Shown here piece by piece: positions 33,281 through 41,565 of a DNA stretch of 64,000 nucleotides (the first letter of the stretch is position 1; every line of letters begins with the position of its first letter). Below the pieces are notes generated by a model, which saw only the letters and a program-made list of their open reading frames with translations, did not search any database and had not been told where the DNA came from. Made by a program: the position numbers and the translations under genes. The stretch is from Oceanithermus profundus DSM 14977 (GTDB lineage: Bacteria > Deinococcota > Deinococci > Deinococcales > Marinithermaceae), in contig NC_014761.1 in assembly GCF_000183745.1 (NCBI RefSeq), positions 62,001 to 126,000 of the forward strand, read 5' to 3'.

Positions 33281-33906
33281 TGAGCAAGAAAACCGACACC
33301 ACCCGTCGTGCCATCGTGGGCGCCACCGTCGGGGTGGGCCTGGGTCTGGGCGCGATCTCCATGCTGGTGCCCATCGGGGCGCTCAAGCCCAAGAAGGAAG
33401 TGACGCCCGAGACCGAACCACCCAAGAAGGGCGACGTCTTCGTCTTCGCCGAGGGGGACAAGAAGGGCGAGGAGATCACCTTTGACGACCTGCCCAAGGG
33501 CGGCCCCTTCGTGCTGGCCTTCCCCAAGGACCCCAAGACCGGCGTGATCAAGAACGGCGAGCGCAACAACATGGTGCTGCTCATCCGCCTCGACCCGGCC
33601 GAACTCAGCCCCGAGACGGCCGAGTACGCGGCCGACGGCACCGTCGCCTACTCGGCCATCTGCACCCACCTGGGCTGCACCGTGAGCGACTGGGTGGCCG
33701 ACAAGGGCGACCTGCTCTGCCCCTGCCACAAGGGCATCTACGATCCGCGCCAGGGGGCCAAGGTCGTCGGCGGTCCGCCGCCGCGGCCGCTGCCCGCGCT
33801 GCCGATCCAGACGGAGGGCAACAAGCCCGTCTGCGCCGGCGGATTCACCAGCCCGGTCGGCGTGGTGGCCGGCCTCGAGCCCCAAGGGGGAAGCTGCGCC
33901 GTCTAG
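33280..33906 (+). CDS. fbcF: Rieske iron-sulfur protein FbcF
   Basis: A 208-residue Rieske protein. The N terminus has a twin-Arg motif (TTRRAIVG) and a hydrophobic anchor. The cluster motifs are CTHLGCTV and CPCHKGIYD, giving two Cys and two His ligands for a 2Fe-2S centre, followed by GGPPPRPLPALPI. It passes electrons from quinol to the cytochrome c subunit. It overlaps fbcD by one base and precedes fbcB by 9 bp. Confidence 0.93.
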   Translation: MSKKTDTTRRAIVGATVGVGLGLGAISMLVPIGALKPKKEVTPETEPPKKGDVFVFAEGDKKGEEITFDDLPKGGPFVLAFPKDPKTGVIKNGERNNMVLLIRLDPAELSPETAEYAADGTVAYSAICTHLGCTVSDWVADKGDLLCPCHKGIYDPRQGAKVVGGPPPRPLPALPIQTEGNKPVCAGGFTSPVGVVAGLEPQGGSCAV

Positions 33907-33915
33907 GAGGGGATC

Positions 33916-35172
33916 ATGTACCGTTGGTTGGATGAACGACTCAGCTTGTCCCGATTGAACAAGAAGTTCCTGCGCAAGGCGTTCCCGGTGCACCACTCCT
34001 TCTTCCTGGGCGAGATCACCATGTTCGCCTTCATCACCCTGGTGCTCACCGGCATCTTCCTCACCTTCAACTACGAGCCCTCGAGCCGGCTGATCAAGTA
34101 CATGGGCCGCGAGCTGCCCGCCGCCTACGCCTCGATCCTCTACATCGACTCGCTGCCCTTCGGGGCCGTGCTGCGCAGTGTGCACCACTGGTCGGCGAAC
34201 GTGATGATCGCGGCGGCCTTCCTGCACATGCTGCGCATCCTCGTCTCGGGCGCCTACAAGAAGCCGCGCGAGATCAACTGGCTGCTCGGCCTCGCCCTCC
34301 TGGGCCTGAGCGTCGTCACCGCCTTCACCGGCTACTCTCTCCCCTTCGACGCCTTCAGCGTGACCGCGACCCAGATTGGCTACGGCATCGGCGCCTCGAT
34401 GCCCTACATCGGCGAGTGGATCTCCCAGCTGATCTTCGGCGGCGAGTACCCGACGCTGCACTCGATTCCGCGCGTCTACTCGCTGCACGTGCTCTGGTTC
34501 CCGCTCCTGCTCATGGCCCTGATCGGCGCGCACATGCTGATCATGATCAAGCAGAAGCACACCCAGCCGGCCTACGCCGAGAAGGTGGCCCCGGGCAAGA
34601 TCCTGGGCGTGCCCATGATGCCCCAGCAGGGTTTCATGATGGGCGTCCTCTTCCTGCTCTACCTGGCCGTCGTCTTCTTCATCGCCGGCACCTACATCGC
34701 CCACCCGGTCGAGGCCTTCGGCCCGCCCACGGCCTCCACGCCGGCGGTGAAGCCCGACTGGTACTTCCTCTGGATCTACGGCATCCTGCAGATCATCCCG
34801 GGCGACCTCAAGATCCCGCTGCCCTTCGGCGCCGCCATCAACTCCGAGTTCATCGGGGGCGTGCTGGTGCCCGGCCTGCTGGGCATCGCGGCGGTGCTGC
34901 TGCCCTTCCTGGACACCCGCAAGACCAAACAGCGCTACATGGAGCTGCCCACCCGCCACCCGGTGCGCACCAGCGTGACCTTCGCGCTGATCGCGTTCAT
35001 GCTGACCACCTCGCTGGCGGGCTGGAAGCAGGAGTTCGGCTTCTCCAACCTGCAGCTGTGGACGATCATCATCGTGGGCACCCTAGCCACCTACCTGACC
35101 AGCTACCTGATCATCGTCTCCTACTGGGGCAAGGCCCCCAAGGGCGAAGCCGGCGAGCTGGAAGAGGCCTGA
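33916..35172 (+). CDS. fbcB: Cytochrome b subunit FbcB
   Basis: A 418-residue cytochrome b with b6/subunit IV regions in one chain. Haem-ligand His pairs are in VHHWSANVMIAAAFLHMLRI and SLHVLWFPLLLMALIGAHML. The quinol-site motif is PDWYF (PEWY equivalent). Nine or so membrane helices are predicted, with an extra C-terminal part (TSVTFALIAFMLTTSLAGW). It is the quinol-oxidising core of the complex and the last gene of the operon, closed by a terminator. Confidence 0.93.
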   Translation: MYRWLDERLSLSRLNKKFLRKAFPVHHSFFLGEITMFAFITLVLTGIFLTFNYEPSSRLIKYMGRELPAAYASILYIDSLPFGAVLRSVHHWSANVMIAAAFLHMLRILVSGAYKKPREINWLLGLALLGLSVVTAFTGYSLPFDAFSVTATQIGYGIGASMPYIGEWISQLIFGGEYPTLHSIPRVYSLHVLWFPLLLMALIGAHMLIMIKQKHTQPAYAEKVAPGKILGVPMMPQQGFMMGVLFLLYLAVVFFIAGTYIAHPVEAFGPPTASTPAVKPDWYFLWIYGILQIIPGDLKIPLPFGAAINSEFIGGVLVPGLLGIAAVLLPFLDTRKTKQRYMELPTRHPVRTSVTFALIAFMLTTSLAGWKQEFGFSNLQLWTIIIVGTLATYLTSYLIIVSYWGKAPKGEAGELEEA

Positions 35173-35190
35173 TCCGCCTTTCGTGAACCG

Positions 35191-35215
35191 GGGCCGGGCG
35201 CAAGCCCGGCCCTTT
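35191..35215 (+). terminator. Intrinsic terminator of the fbc operon
   Basis: A perfect nine-base-pair stem GGGCCGGGC / GCCCGGCCC with loop GCAA, followed by TTTCG, 18 bp after the fbcB stop. Confidence 0.88.
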
Positions 35216-35371
35216 CGCGTGGGGCGCGGTCAGCGAAGTGCGGGCACATCCTGCTTCGTATCGCCCGGCCCTGCGAAAACGGGGTTCGTGCCGGAAGAGA
35301 AGCCCGAAGTTTCAGTGCCGCCGACGGGCCCGTCACCTTTCCCGGGCCACGAGCCGCGCGCCACGGCACCG

Positions 35372-35395
35372 GAATCTGGTTCAGGGCAGGCCCCG
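35372..35395 (+). repeat. GAATCTGGTTCAGG dispersed repeat, copy 1
   Basis: GAATCTGGTTCAGG is followed by GCAGGCCCC. The same 14 bases recur at 39485-39498, there followed by ACAAGCCCC. Both are intergenic. Confidence 0.6.
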
Positions 35396-35420
35396 GCTCG
35401 CGTAGGCTTTGCCGGCGTGA

Positions 35421-35470
35421 CCGGGGAAGCGACTGATGCACCTTCCTGCAACTCACAAGCGCTTCCCCGG
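35421..35470. repeat. 11-bp perfect inverted repeat with 28-base loop
   Basis: CCGGGGAAGCG (35421-35431) is complementary to CGCTTCCCCGG (35460-35470). No T-run follows, so it does not look like a terminator. Confidence 0.55.
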
Positions 35471-35766
35471 GTGAGCGAGTTTATTCAGGGCTGAGGCCGG
35501 GGTCCATGCCGTGCGAGAAGCCAAGGTCGGGTAGTCGTTGGGGGCCCGTCCGGGTCTGCGTCTGTTTTCCCCGCCCCCTGCTTCGTCGCCCCGGGCAAGC
35601 GCCCGAAGGGCGCGCGACCCGGGGTCTCGTAGGTGCCTTAGCAAACCCGTGGCCCGGGACGAGCCTGTAAGGCGGGTGAGCACTGGTGGCCCGCGCCGGG
35701 CTCGATCCGGGACTTGTCCTACGACCTTGACCAGGTCGTCGCATCCTGGCGATCCCGCAACACCGC

Positions 35767-35792
35767 GGGCGGGCACGCCGGCCCGCCCCTAC
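35767..35792 (-). repeat. GTAGGGGC palindromic repeat, copy 1
   Basis: On the minus strand it begins GTAGGGGCGGGCC and closes with CCCGCCC, forming a hairpin with GC-rich arms. It shares the GTAGGGGC head and the closing complement with copies at 35883 and 39328. Confidence 0.65.
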
Positions 35793-35882
35793 AACCCGCA
35801 CTCCTGGGTGGGCGCGTGGGTCGGAGCCTGAGGTGCGCCGCAAACCAGGCACGGGTGCGCCGACCGGCCCCCACGGTCAATC

Positions 35883-35910
35883 GGGCAGTGCGCTCCGGGG
35901 CTGCCCCTAC
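35883..35910 (-). repeat. GTAGGGGC palindromic repeat, copy 2, supplies the pepF stop
   Basis: On the minus strand it begins GTAGGGGCAGCCCC and ends CTGCCC. The TAG of its GTAG head (35909-35907) is the stop codon of pepF, so the element lies exactly at the end of that gene. Confidence 0.65.
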
Positions 35911-37685
35911 GCTCCGCTTTCTTCTTCCAGCTTCGCCAGCAGTTCGGCGATCACGTCGAAGCCGCCCTGCCAGAACGCCGCGGCGGTGACGTCGAAGCCC
36001 TCGCGCGCCAGCAGCTCCGCCGGAGCGACGCTGCCGCCGGCCTCGAGAATGCGGAACAGCCGCGGCTTGAAGGCCTCGCCCTCCTCCCGGTAGCGCTTGT
36101 AGAGCGCCAGCACCAGGAGCTGGCCGAAGGCGTAGGCGTAGACGTAGAAGGGCGTGCCGTAGATGTGGGGGATGCTGATCCACTCCCAGTCGAACTCGTC
36201 CGACAGCTCCACGGCATCGGCGAACTGTTCTTCCAGGTTCGCGCGGTAGGCGGCCTTCAGCTCGTCGGCCGTCGCCCCCTCGGGGATCCGCCGGTGCGCC
36301 TCGATCTCGAAGAGGGCGAAGTAGGCCTGGCGCAGGATGGTGGCGTAGTTGCCGTCCATCTGGTCGAAGAGGACCTGGCGCCGCACCTCGGCGTCGGACT
36401 CGGTGGCCAGGAGGTGGTCCACCAGCAGCATCTCGGCGAAGGTCGAGGCCGTCTCGGCCAGGGGCATGGGGGCGTGGAAGGTGAAGACCGGGTGCTCGCC
36501 GGCGAGCATGCCGTGCACGGCGTGCCCCAGCTCGTGGGCCATGGTGCTCACGTCGTCGGGGCGGCCCTGGTAGTTGAGCAGCACCCAGGGCACCGTGCCC
36601 GGCGCGGGCGTCCAGCAGAAGGCGCCCCCGGCCTTGCCCTCGCGCACCTCGGCGTCGACGTGGCGGCGCTCGAAGACGCGCGCGGCCAGCTCGGCGAAGC
36701 GGGGGTCGAAGGCGGCGAAGGCCTCGTCCACCATCCGGCGCGCCTCGGCGTAGCCGTAGCGCTTCTCGGCCTTGGTGACCGGGGCGTAGACGTCGTAGCG
36801 GCGCAGCCGCTCCATCCCCAGCACCCGCGCCTTGAGGCGGAAGTAGCGCTGGAAGAGGGGGGCGTTCCGGCGGCTGACCTCGAGCAGCGTCTCCACCACC
36901 GCGTCGGGCAGGTCGTTGATCTTGTTGCGCACGGCGATGGCGCTTTTGAAGCCGCGCACCTCCAAGTACTCGTTCTTCCAGTCGCTGACGATGTTCTGGT
37001 AGATCTGCGCCAGCACCGGGGCGTCCTCCGCGTAGACCCGGTAGAGCTCGCGGTAGGCGGCGGCGCGCACCTCAGGCCGGGGGTCGCGGGCGTAGACCAT
37101 CAGCTCGCCGCGGGTCAGGGTCTTGGTCTCGCCGTCGACCTCGAGGGTGAACTTGTAGCGACTGGTGATGGTGTCGTAGAGGGTGTCGAGGGCGCTGCGG
37201 CCGGTGGCGTTCTTAAGGTTGACGATCTTTTCCTCGCCCTCGCTGAGGGTGTAGGGCTTCCAGGCCCGCATCTGCTCGAGCCAGTAGCGGTAGCGCTCCC
37301 CGGCGGCCTGGACGAGGCGGTCGGCCTCTTCGTCGGGCAGGTCCTTGAACCAGAGCTCGAAGAAGAGCGTCTGGTTCTCGATCTCCGCCGACTTCTGGCG
37401 CATCTGCGCGAGCAGCGCCTGGGCCTCGGGGTTTTGGGTGTCCTCGTAGAACCACAGCCCCGCGGCGGCGTAGGCGCGGTGCATCAGGTCGGCCAGCTCC
37501 TCAACCTGGCGCACGATCTCGAGAAAGCGCTCCGGGGGCAGGCCGGGCTTCAGCTCGTCGCGCACGGCCTGCAGCGCCGCGGCTTTTTGGTCGAGCTCTT
37601 CGAGCGCCCGCTTGAACCCGGGCGACTGCGGTCCGCCAAACAGGTCTTCGAGGGTCCAGCGTTCGGGGGTGAGGGTGGCGTCCAT
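35907..37685 (-). CDS. pepF: Oligoendopeptidase F (M3B)
   Basis: A 592-residue M3B metallopeptidase. The zinc motif [11 protein letters not shown] gives two His and the general-base Glu, and the third ligand lies in the following ASTFAEMLL segment. Length is typical. Start 37685 is preferred over 37697 because TATGGT at 37698-37693 is seven bases before it, the leaderless spacing used elsewhere here. It degrades oligopeptides in the cytoplasm. It is divergent from gatB. Its stop codon lies within a palindromic repeat, so the original C terminus may have been altered by insertion. Confidence 0.92.
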   Translation of the reverse strand: MDATLTPERWTLEDLFGGPQSPGFKRALEELDQKAAALQAVRDELKPGLPPERFLEIVRQVEELADLMHRAYAAAGLWFYEDTQNPEAQALLAQMRQKSAEIENQTLFFELWFKDLPDEEADRLVQAAGERYRYWLEQMRAWKPYTLSEGEEKIVNLKNATGRSALDTLYDTITSRYKFTLEVDGETKTLTRGELMVYARDPRPEVRAAAYRELYRVYAEDAPVLAQIYQNIVSDWKNEYLEVRGFKSAIAVRNKINDLPDAVVETLLEVSRRNAPLFQRYFRLKARVLGMERLRRYDVYAPVTKAEKRYGYAEARRMVDEAFAAFDPRFAELAARVFERRHVDAEVREGKAGGAFCWTPAPGTVPWVLLNYQGRPDDVSTMAHELGHAVHGMLAGEHPVFTFHAPMPLAETASTFAEMLLVDHLLATESDAEVRRQVLFDQMDGNYATILRQAYFALFEIEAHRRIPEGATADELKAAYRANLEEQFADAVELSDEFDWEWISIPHIYGTPFYVYAYAFGQLLVLALYKRYREEGEAFKPRLFRILEAGGSVAPAELLAREGFDVTAAAFWQGGFDVIAELLAKLEEESGA

Positions 37686-37775
37686 GGAACCCACCATAAC
37701 CCGCCCGCCTTAGGGGAGTGTGACCGGGGTTTCGGGGCGGAGAAAGCACGTCCAGGACGGACAAAATGCATAACC

Positions 37776-37804
37776 TTGCTGCATAGCGCATACCATGGTA
37801 TATT
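37776..37804 (+). promoter_or_regulatory. Promoter with 17-bp spacing and palindrome over the -10 box
   Basis: TTGCTG (37776-37781) and TATATT (37799-37804) are spaced by 17 bp, a good sigma-70-type promoter. ATACCATGGTAT (37790-37801), a perfect 12-bp palindrome, overlaps the -10 box and could bind a regulator. The transcript would start near 37811, directly before a terminator. Confidence 0.6.
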
Positions 37805-37815
37805 GATACTTAGGA

Positions 37816-37839
37816 GGCCCGGTGAACGGGCTCTTTTTT
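37816..37839 (+). terminator. Terminator immediately after the 37776 promoter
   Basis: GGCCCG / CGGGCT form a six-base-pair stem (one G-U pair) with loop GTGAA, followed by CTTTTTT. It lies between the strong upstream promoter and the gatB promoter. Confidence 0.65.
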
Positions 37840-37852
37840 ATGGTCCCCGCCG

Positions 37853-37858
37853 TATAAT
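37853..37858 (+). promoter_or_regulatory. -10 box of leaderless gatB
   Basis: A consensus TATAAT seven bases before the gatB ATG, with no ribosome binding site between them. Confidence 0.7.
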
Positions 37859-37865
37859 CGGGGCT

Positions 37866-39281
37866 ATGTACGAGCCGGTGATCGGGCTGGAAGTCCACCT
37901 CCACCTCAAGACCAAGACCAAGATGTTCTGCTCGTGCAGCGCCGACTACTTCGGCGCCGCGCCCAACACCCACGTCTGCCCGGTCTGCCTGGGGTTGCCG
38001 GGGGTGCTGCCGGTGCCCAATGCCCAGGCCGTCGACTACGGCATCATGTTTGCCCTGGCGCTCGGCTGCGAGGTGCCCGAGTGGACCCAGTTCCACCGCA
38101 AGCACTACTTCTACCCCGACATGCCCAAGAACTACCAGATCAGCCAGTACGACCGGCCCATCGGCGCCCGCGGCGTCCTCGAGGTGGCCGGCGAGCGCAT
38201 CGGCATCACCCGGGTTCACCTGGAAGAAGACGCCGGCAAGAGCCTGCACCCTGCCGGCGAGGCCCACACCCTGCTCGACTTCAACCGCGCCGGCAGCCCG
38301 CTGATCGAGCTGGTGACCGAGCCCGACATCAAGAGCCCGGAGCAGGCGCGGCTCTTTTTGAACCACCTGCGGGCCATCGCCCAGACCCTGGGCATCTCCG
38401 ACGCCAACCCCGAAGAGGGCAAGATGCGGGCCGACGTGAACGTGAGCGTGCGCCGGCCGGGCGAGCCGCTGGGCACCAAGGTGGAGATCAAGAACCTCAA
38501 CTCGTTCAGGAGCGTGCAGAAGGCGCTCGAGTACGAGATCGAGCGGCAAACGAAGATCTTGAAGAAGGGCGGCCAGATCGAGCAGGCCACCCTGGGGTGG
38601 GACGAGAACGCCGGCCGCACCTACCTGATGCGCACCAAGGAGGGCGAGGCCGACTACCGCTACATGCCCGAGCCCGACATTCCCATGCTGCACGTTACAA
38701 AAGAGTGGCTCGAGCGCGTGCGCGCGGCCATGCCCGAGCTGCCGGCCGAGAAGATGCGGCGCTACCGGGAGGCCGGCGTGAAGGCCTACGACGCCGAGAT
38801 CCTGGCCTACGACCGCGAGCTCTCGGGCCTCTTCGACGCGGCGCTCGCGGCCGGGGCCCCGGCCCAGGCGCTGGCCAACTGGCTCAACGCCGACGTGCGC
38901 GGGTTCTTGGCGGCCGGCGAGAAGACCGTGGCCGAGACCGGCCTCACCCCCGAGCACCTGGCGGCCCTCGTGAAGCTGGCGGACGAAGGCAAGATCACCA
39001 GCCGTGTGGCCAAGGAGTTGCTGCCGGAGGTGATGGAGGGGGCCGACCCGGCCCGATTGGTGAAGGAGCGGGGGCTCGAGGCGGTGAGCGACGAGGGAGC
39101 GCTGGCGAAGATCGTGGACGAGGTCATTGCGAACAACCCTGCCGTGGTCGAGCAGATCAAGGGCGGCAAGGCCAAGGCCATCAACGCCCTCCTGGGCCAG
39201 GTGATGAAGGCCACCCGCGGCACCGCCCGCCCCGACTTGGTGCGCAAGCTGCTGGCGGAGAAGATCGGGGTGGAGGTTTAG
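37866..39281 (+). CDS. gatB: Aspartyl/glutamyl-tRNA amidotransferase subunit B
   Basis: A 471-residue GatB. The N-terminal cradle begins [20 protein letters not shown] and has the zinc Cys set CSC...CPVCLGLPG. The family signature [10 protein letters not shown] and the conserved EDAGKSLH and DVNVSVR motifs are present. The C-terminal tRNA-binding YqeY-like tail is complete ([11 protein letters not shown]...[10 protein letters not shown]). With GatA and GatC, not in this window, it converts Glu-tRNAGln or Asp-tRNAAsn to the amide form. The true start is fixed by the TATAAT box; a much longer frame upstream is antisense to pepF. Confidence 0.95.
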   Translation: MYEPVIGLEVHLHLKTKTKMFCSCSADYFGAAPNTHVCPVCLGLPGVLPVPNAQAVDYGIMFALALGCEVPEWTQFHRKHYFYPDMPKNYQISQYDRPIGARGVLEVAGERIGITRVHLEEDAGKSLHPAGEAHTLLDFNRAGSPLIELVTEPDIKSPEQARLFLNHLRAIAQTLGISDANPEEGKMRADVNVSVRRPGEPLGTKVEIKNLNSFRSVQKALEYEIERQTKILKKGGQIEQATLGWDENAGRTYLMRTKEGEADYRYMPEPDIPMLHVTKEWLERVRAAMPELPAEKMRRYREAGVKAYDAEILAYDRELSGLFDAALAAGAPAQALANWLNADVRGFLAAGEKTVAETGLTPEHLAALVKLADEGKITSRVAKELLPEVMEGADPARLVKERGLEAVSDEGALAKIVDEVIANNPAVVEQIKGGKAKAINALLGQVMKATRGTARPDLVRKLLAEKIGVEV

Positions 39282-39327
39282 CGCGCCTTGTGGCCCGCGG
39301 TTCGTGGTACGTGGCGCGTGGTACGTC

Positions 39328-39353
39328 GTAGGGGCGGACCAATGTGTCCGCCC
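39328..39353 (+). repeat. GTAGGGGC palindromic repeat, copy 3
   Basis: GTAGGGGCGGACC followed by a short loop and GTCCGCCC; the GGGCGGAC and GTCCGCCC arms pair perfectly. Same design as the copies at 35767 and 35883, in the opposite orientation. Confidence 0.65.
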
Positions 39354-39484
39354 GATCGGTTCGTGGTGTGTAGTAACAGCATGGTTTATGGCCCGTAGCC
39401 CGTGGCCTGAAGTAGCGCCGTTAACGGCAACGAAATCTCGGCTATTCGTACAGCACGGCCCCTGCTTTCGCGGGGGCAGGCGCT

Positions 39485-39508
39485 GAATCTGGTTCAGGAC
39501 AAGCCCCC
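39485..39508 (+). repeat. GAATCTGGTTCAGG dispersed repeat, copy 2
   Basis: Identical over 14 bases to the copy at 35372 and again followed by a CA-R-GCCCC segment. Confidence 0.6.
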
Positions 39509-39626
39509 GGGTCTCGCTCGCTGCAGGGCTCGTTCGCCCGGGGAAACAAAAGCAGCTTGTGGTTGGCGGCTTGTAGCTTGCAACAAACCCATGAACGGTA
39601 ATTAATTTTGACTTTTAGAGCCGCGG

Positions 39627-39632
39627 TATACT
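39627..39632 (+). promoter_or_regulatory. -10 box of the VOC gene
   Basis: TATACT lies 24 bp before the start codon, with AAAGGAGG in between as ribosome binding site. Confidence 0.5.
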
Positions 39633-39656
39633 GACTCCAACCGAAAGGAGGCCGCC

Positions 39657-40004
39657 ATGAAGCTGGGTTTCACCATCCTCTTCGCGCGCGATCTGGGGCC
39701 GCTAAAGGCGTTCTACAAGGACGCCGTGGGGTTCCGGGCGGGCGCCGAATACCCGGAGTGGGTGGAGTTCGACACCGGCCCCGCCAAGCTGGCCCTGCAC
39801 CAAGCCGGGCCGGACGACCCGGAGACCCGGGGTGTGGGGCTCTTCTTCACCGTCGACAACGTAGACGCCCTGGTGCGGCGGCTGGCGGAGCGGGGGCTCG
39901 AGCCCCAGACCGCCCCCGTGGACCAGGACTTCGGCTTCCGCACGGTGGCCTACACCGACCCCCTCGGCAACCGCGTCGAGTTCGGCGAACCGCTGGCGCC
40001 GTAG
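39657..40004 (+). CDS. VOC-family (glyoxalase-like) protein
   Basis: A 115-residue protein with two beta-alpha-beta-beta-beta modules of the vicinal oxygen chelate fold: LGFTILFARDLGPLKAFYKD ... WVEFDTGPAKLALHQ and VGLFFTVDNVDALVRRL ... DPLGNRVEFGEP. Metal-ligand candidates are His in LALHQ and Glu in VEFGEP. It could be a glyoxalase, a dioxygenase-like or an antibiotic-binding member; the family does not allow a firmer call. It is followed after 2 bp by a secreted protein. Confidence 0.8.
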   Translation: MKLGFTILFARDLGPLKAFYKDAVGFRAGAEYPEWVEFDTGPAKLALHQAGPDDPETRGVGLFFTVDNVDALVRRLAERGLEPQTAPVDQDFGFRTVAYTDPLGNRVEFGEPLAP

Positions 40005-40006
40005 CG

Positions 40007-40375
40007 GTGAGGCGCGTGCGGCTTGCGCTCCTGGGCCTGCTGCTGGCTGCGGCTGTGGCACCCGCCCAGAGCGCCACGACCCTGAACCGCATCGAGGCCG
40101 ATCCGGCCGCCTACGCAGGCCGCGAGGTGGTGCTCGTCGGCTACGCCTGGAGCTGGTTCTCCCCCGAGGTTCCGCCGGTCTGCGAGGGCCTGCCCCTGCC
40201 GGCCGGCAACCGGATGCGCACCCGTTCCGACGGCAGCTTTTGCGACGGCACCCGCATCGCCTACCTGCCGCCGGGCGGCGTGCGGATCGGCGCGCCCGCC
40301 GGGGCCGTGCAGCTGGTGGCCCGGGTGCACGTGGGGCCCGAGGGCTGGTGGCTCGAGCCCCTGAGCCTGCGCTGA
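40007..40375 (+). CDS. Small secreted protein, OB-fold-like
   Basis: A 122-residue protein from GTG 40007. The signal peptide is LALLGLLLAAAVAPAQS. The mature part (IEADPAAYAGREVVLVGYAW ... VQLVARVHVGPEGWWLEP) resembles short OB-fold proteins in which a DPAAYAGREVxVxG motif opens the barrel. Two Cys (VCEGL and FCDGT) could form a disulfide. Function is unknown. It is probably transcribed with the VOC gene. Confidence 0.6.
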   Translation: MRRVRLALLGLLLAAAVAPAQSATTLNRIEADPAAYAGREVVLVGYAWSWFSPEVPPVCEGLPLPAGNRMRTRSDGSFCDGTRIAYLPPGGVRIGAPAGAVQLVARVHVGPEGWWLEPLSLR

Positions 40376-40400
40376 CGCCCCCGGGAGGGTCCGACGGGCC

Positions 40401-40838
40401 CTACGGCGCTTCCACGGCGAGCACCCGTCCGCCAGGCAGGTCCACCAGCACGCTAAGCACCGTCTTGCCCCCGGCGGCGAAGTCCACCGCCCAGCGGCCC
40501 GCGTCCAGCGGTTCAGCGTAGGCCGTCCAGTCGTCGAAGGGCTCGAGCCGCTGCCCCACGGCCGCGTCGCCGTAGGCGACCCGGACGGCGCGGTCCCGGT
40601 CGTAGCGCCGCCGGCGTCGCCCGAAGCGACGGGCCGAAGGGTCTTGGCGGGCGGCGTGCGGTGTTCGGCCGGAAACATGCCCACCCCCGGGTCTTTGCTG
40701 TGCCCCCGGTGGCGTCGTCAACGCCATTATGGTGGCGGGATCGGGTTCAGGCGAAAAAGCGAGACGGGCAACTAAGAGACATTGGCCGGGCATGGTGACG
40801 GCAGCGTGGCTGTTCCAACATTGGTTTGGGTTTTTCAC
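40401..40838 (-). pseudogene. Possible gene fragment without a clear start
   Basis: The last 65 or so codons before the stop at 40401 look protein-like (YDRDRAVRVAYGDAAVGQRL ... GKTVLSVLVDLPGGRVLAVE), with balanced composition and strand-like pattern. Upstream the frame turns into Arg/Pro-rich sequence with no plausible start or signal. It may be the 3' remnant of a secreted-protein gene. Low confidence. Confidence 0.25.
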
Positions 40839-40872
40839 CGAGTGCCCGGCCCGGGCAAGCTGAGTGTTTCGT

Positions 40873-41316
40873 CTACGCGGGAGGGCAGAACCCGGCGTGG
40901 TTCACGTGAGAAACGAAGTAAGCGTGTATGTCGTAGTGGGGGATCTCGTAACCCTCGTGCCCCTCGGGTTCGAACTCTATATCTACATGATCCACGGCAG
41001 AACCTTTTGCCGGCATGAGAACGCCTGTCCAGGACTTGCCGGCTCTAAAGTCTTCCTGGGAGATCATGATCTCCACGAAGACCACTTCGTCCCCCACAAC
41101 CCCATAGATGGGTCCGAAAGGAAGGCTTTCCGGATTGGCCCAGTGTTCTCCCATGCCGGGAACACAGGGAGTGAGCTGGATGGTGCCTTTGGGCAATCCA
41201 AGCTTTGCGGCCGTGGCCTTCATTTGCTCTGGAGCGGCCTTATTGGGCGAGTTGCCGCTTTGAGCTGCGAAGGCCAGCGCTACAAGGGTGAGCAATATCG
41301 CAAATAGTCTTCCCAT
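40873..41316 (-). CDS. Secreted TTHB210/DUF5602-like protein
   Basis: A 147-residue protein with signal peptide (LFAILLTLVALAFA) and start 41316 six bases after AAGGAGG. The mature part has CVPGMGEHWANPESLPFGPI near the N terminus and DHVDIEFEPEGHEG followed by IPHYDIHAYFVSH. These His/Glu-rich motifs match TTHB210/DUF5602-like domains of Thermus. The clustered His residues suggest metal binding outside the cytoplasm. It is more AT-rich than its neighbours. Confidence 0.68.
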   Translation of the reverse strand: MGRLFAILLTLVALAFAAQSGNSPNKAAPEQMKATAAKLGLPKGTIQLTPCVPGMGEHWANPESLPFGPIYGVVGDEVVFVEIMISQEDFRAGKSWTGVLMPAKGSAVDHVDIEFEPEGHEGYEIPHYDIHAYFVSHVNHAGFCPPA

Positions 41317-41565
41317 TACTTGCCTCCTTAATTACTCGCTGAAAAAGCCTTTTTTGCTGCCAAAACCCACCATAGCGGATGGATTTAGTAGGAATAGTAG
41401 CGCAGGCTTCAGTTGTAATGCTGCAGTTAAGGGCACAACTTTTGCTGTATGTTTGCTTGCCGCAACCTCCCAACACCTTGTTTACTAGAGCCCGCACTCC
41501 GGTAGCCGTGAAGGCATAGCTCCAAGCGCGGGGGGTCCCCGTCTGCGCGGGTACAGGCTCCTGCG

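Larger units (their letters stand above)
35216..35906. other. Gene-free region rich in inverted repeats
   Basis: About 690 bp between fbcB and pepF with no credible gene; short frames on both strands show no family resemblance. It holds a copy of the GAATCTGGTTCAGG repeat (35372), a CCGGGGAAGCG inverted repeat (35421-35470), a hairpin ACGACCTTGACCAGGTCGT near 35717-35735, and two GTAGGGGC palindromic repeats. It may contain a structured RNA or be accumulated repeat debris. Confidence 0.55.
39282..39626. other. Gene-free region with dispersed repeats
   Basis: About 345 bp between gatB and the VOC gene with no credible gene. It contains CGTGGTACGT twice (39303 and 39317), GTAGGGGC repeat copy 3, a GCCCCTGC / GCGGGGGC hairpin near 39452-39477 and GAATCTGGTTCAGG copy 2. 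The last 40 bp before the next gene are AT-rich. Confidence 0.55.

Noticed and set aside
35700-35760. Possible tRNA in the fbcB-pepF gap
   Set aside because: A hairpin is present, but no cloverleaf, no T-loop GTTCRA box and no acceptor pairing could be found.
36165-37860. Long plus-strand frame running into gatB
   Set aside because: It is antisense to pepF; gatB has a consensus TATAAT box and leaderless ATG at 37866, and the upstream part has no protein-like composition.
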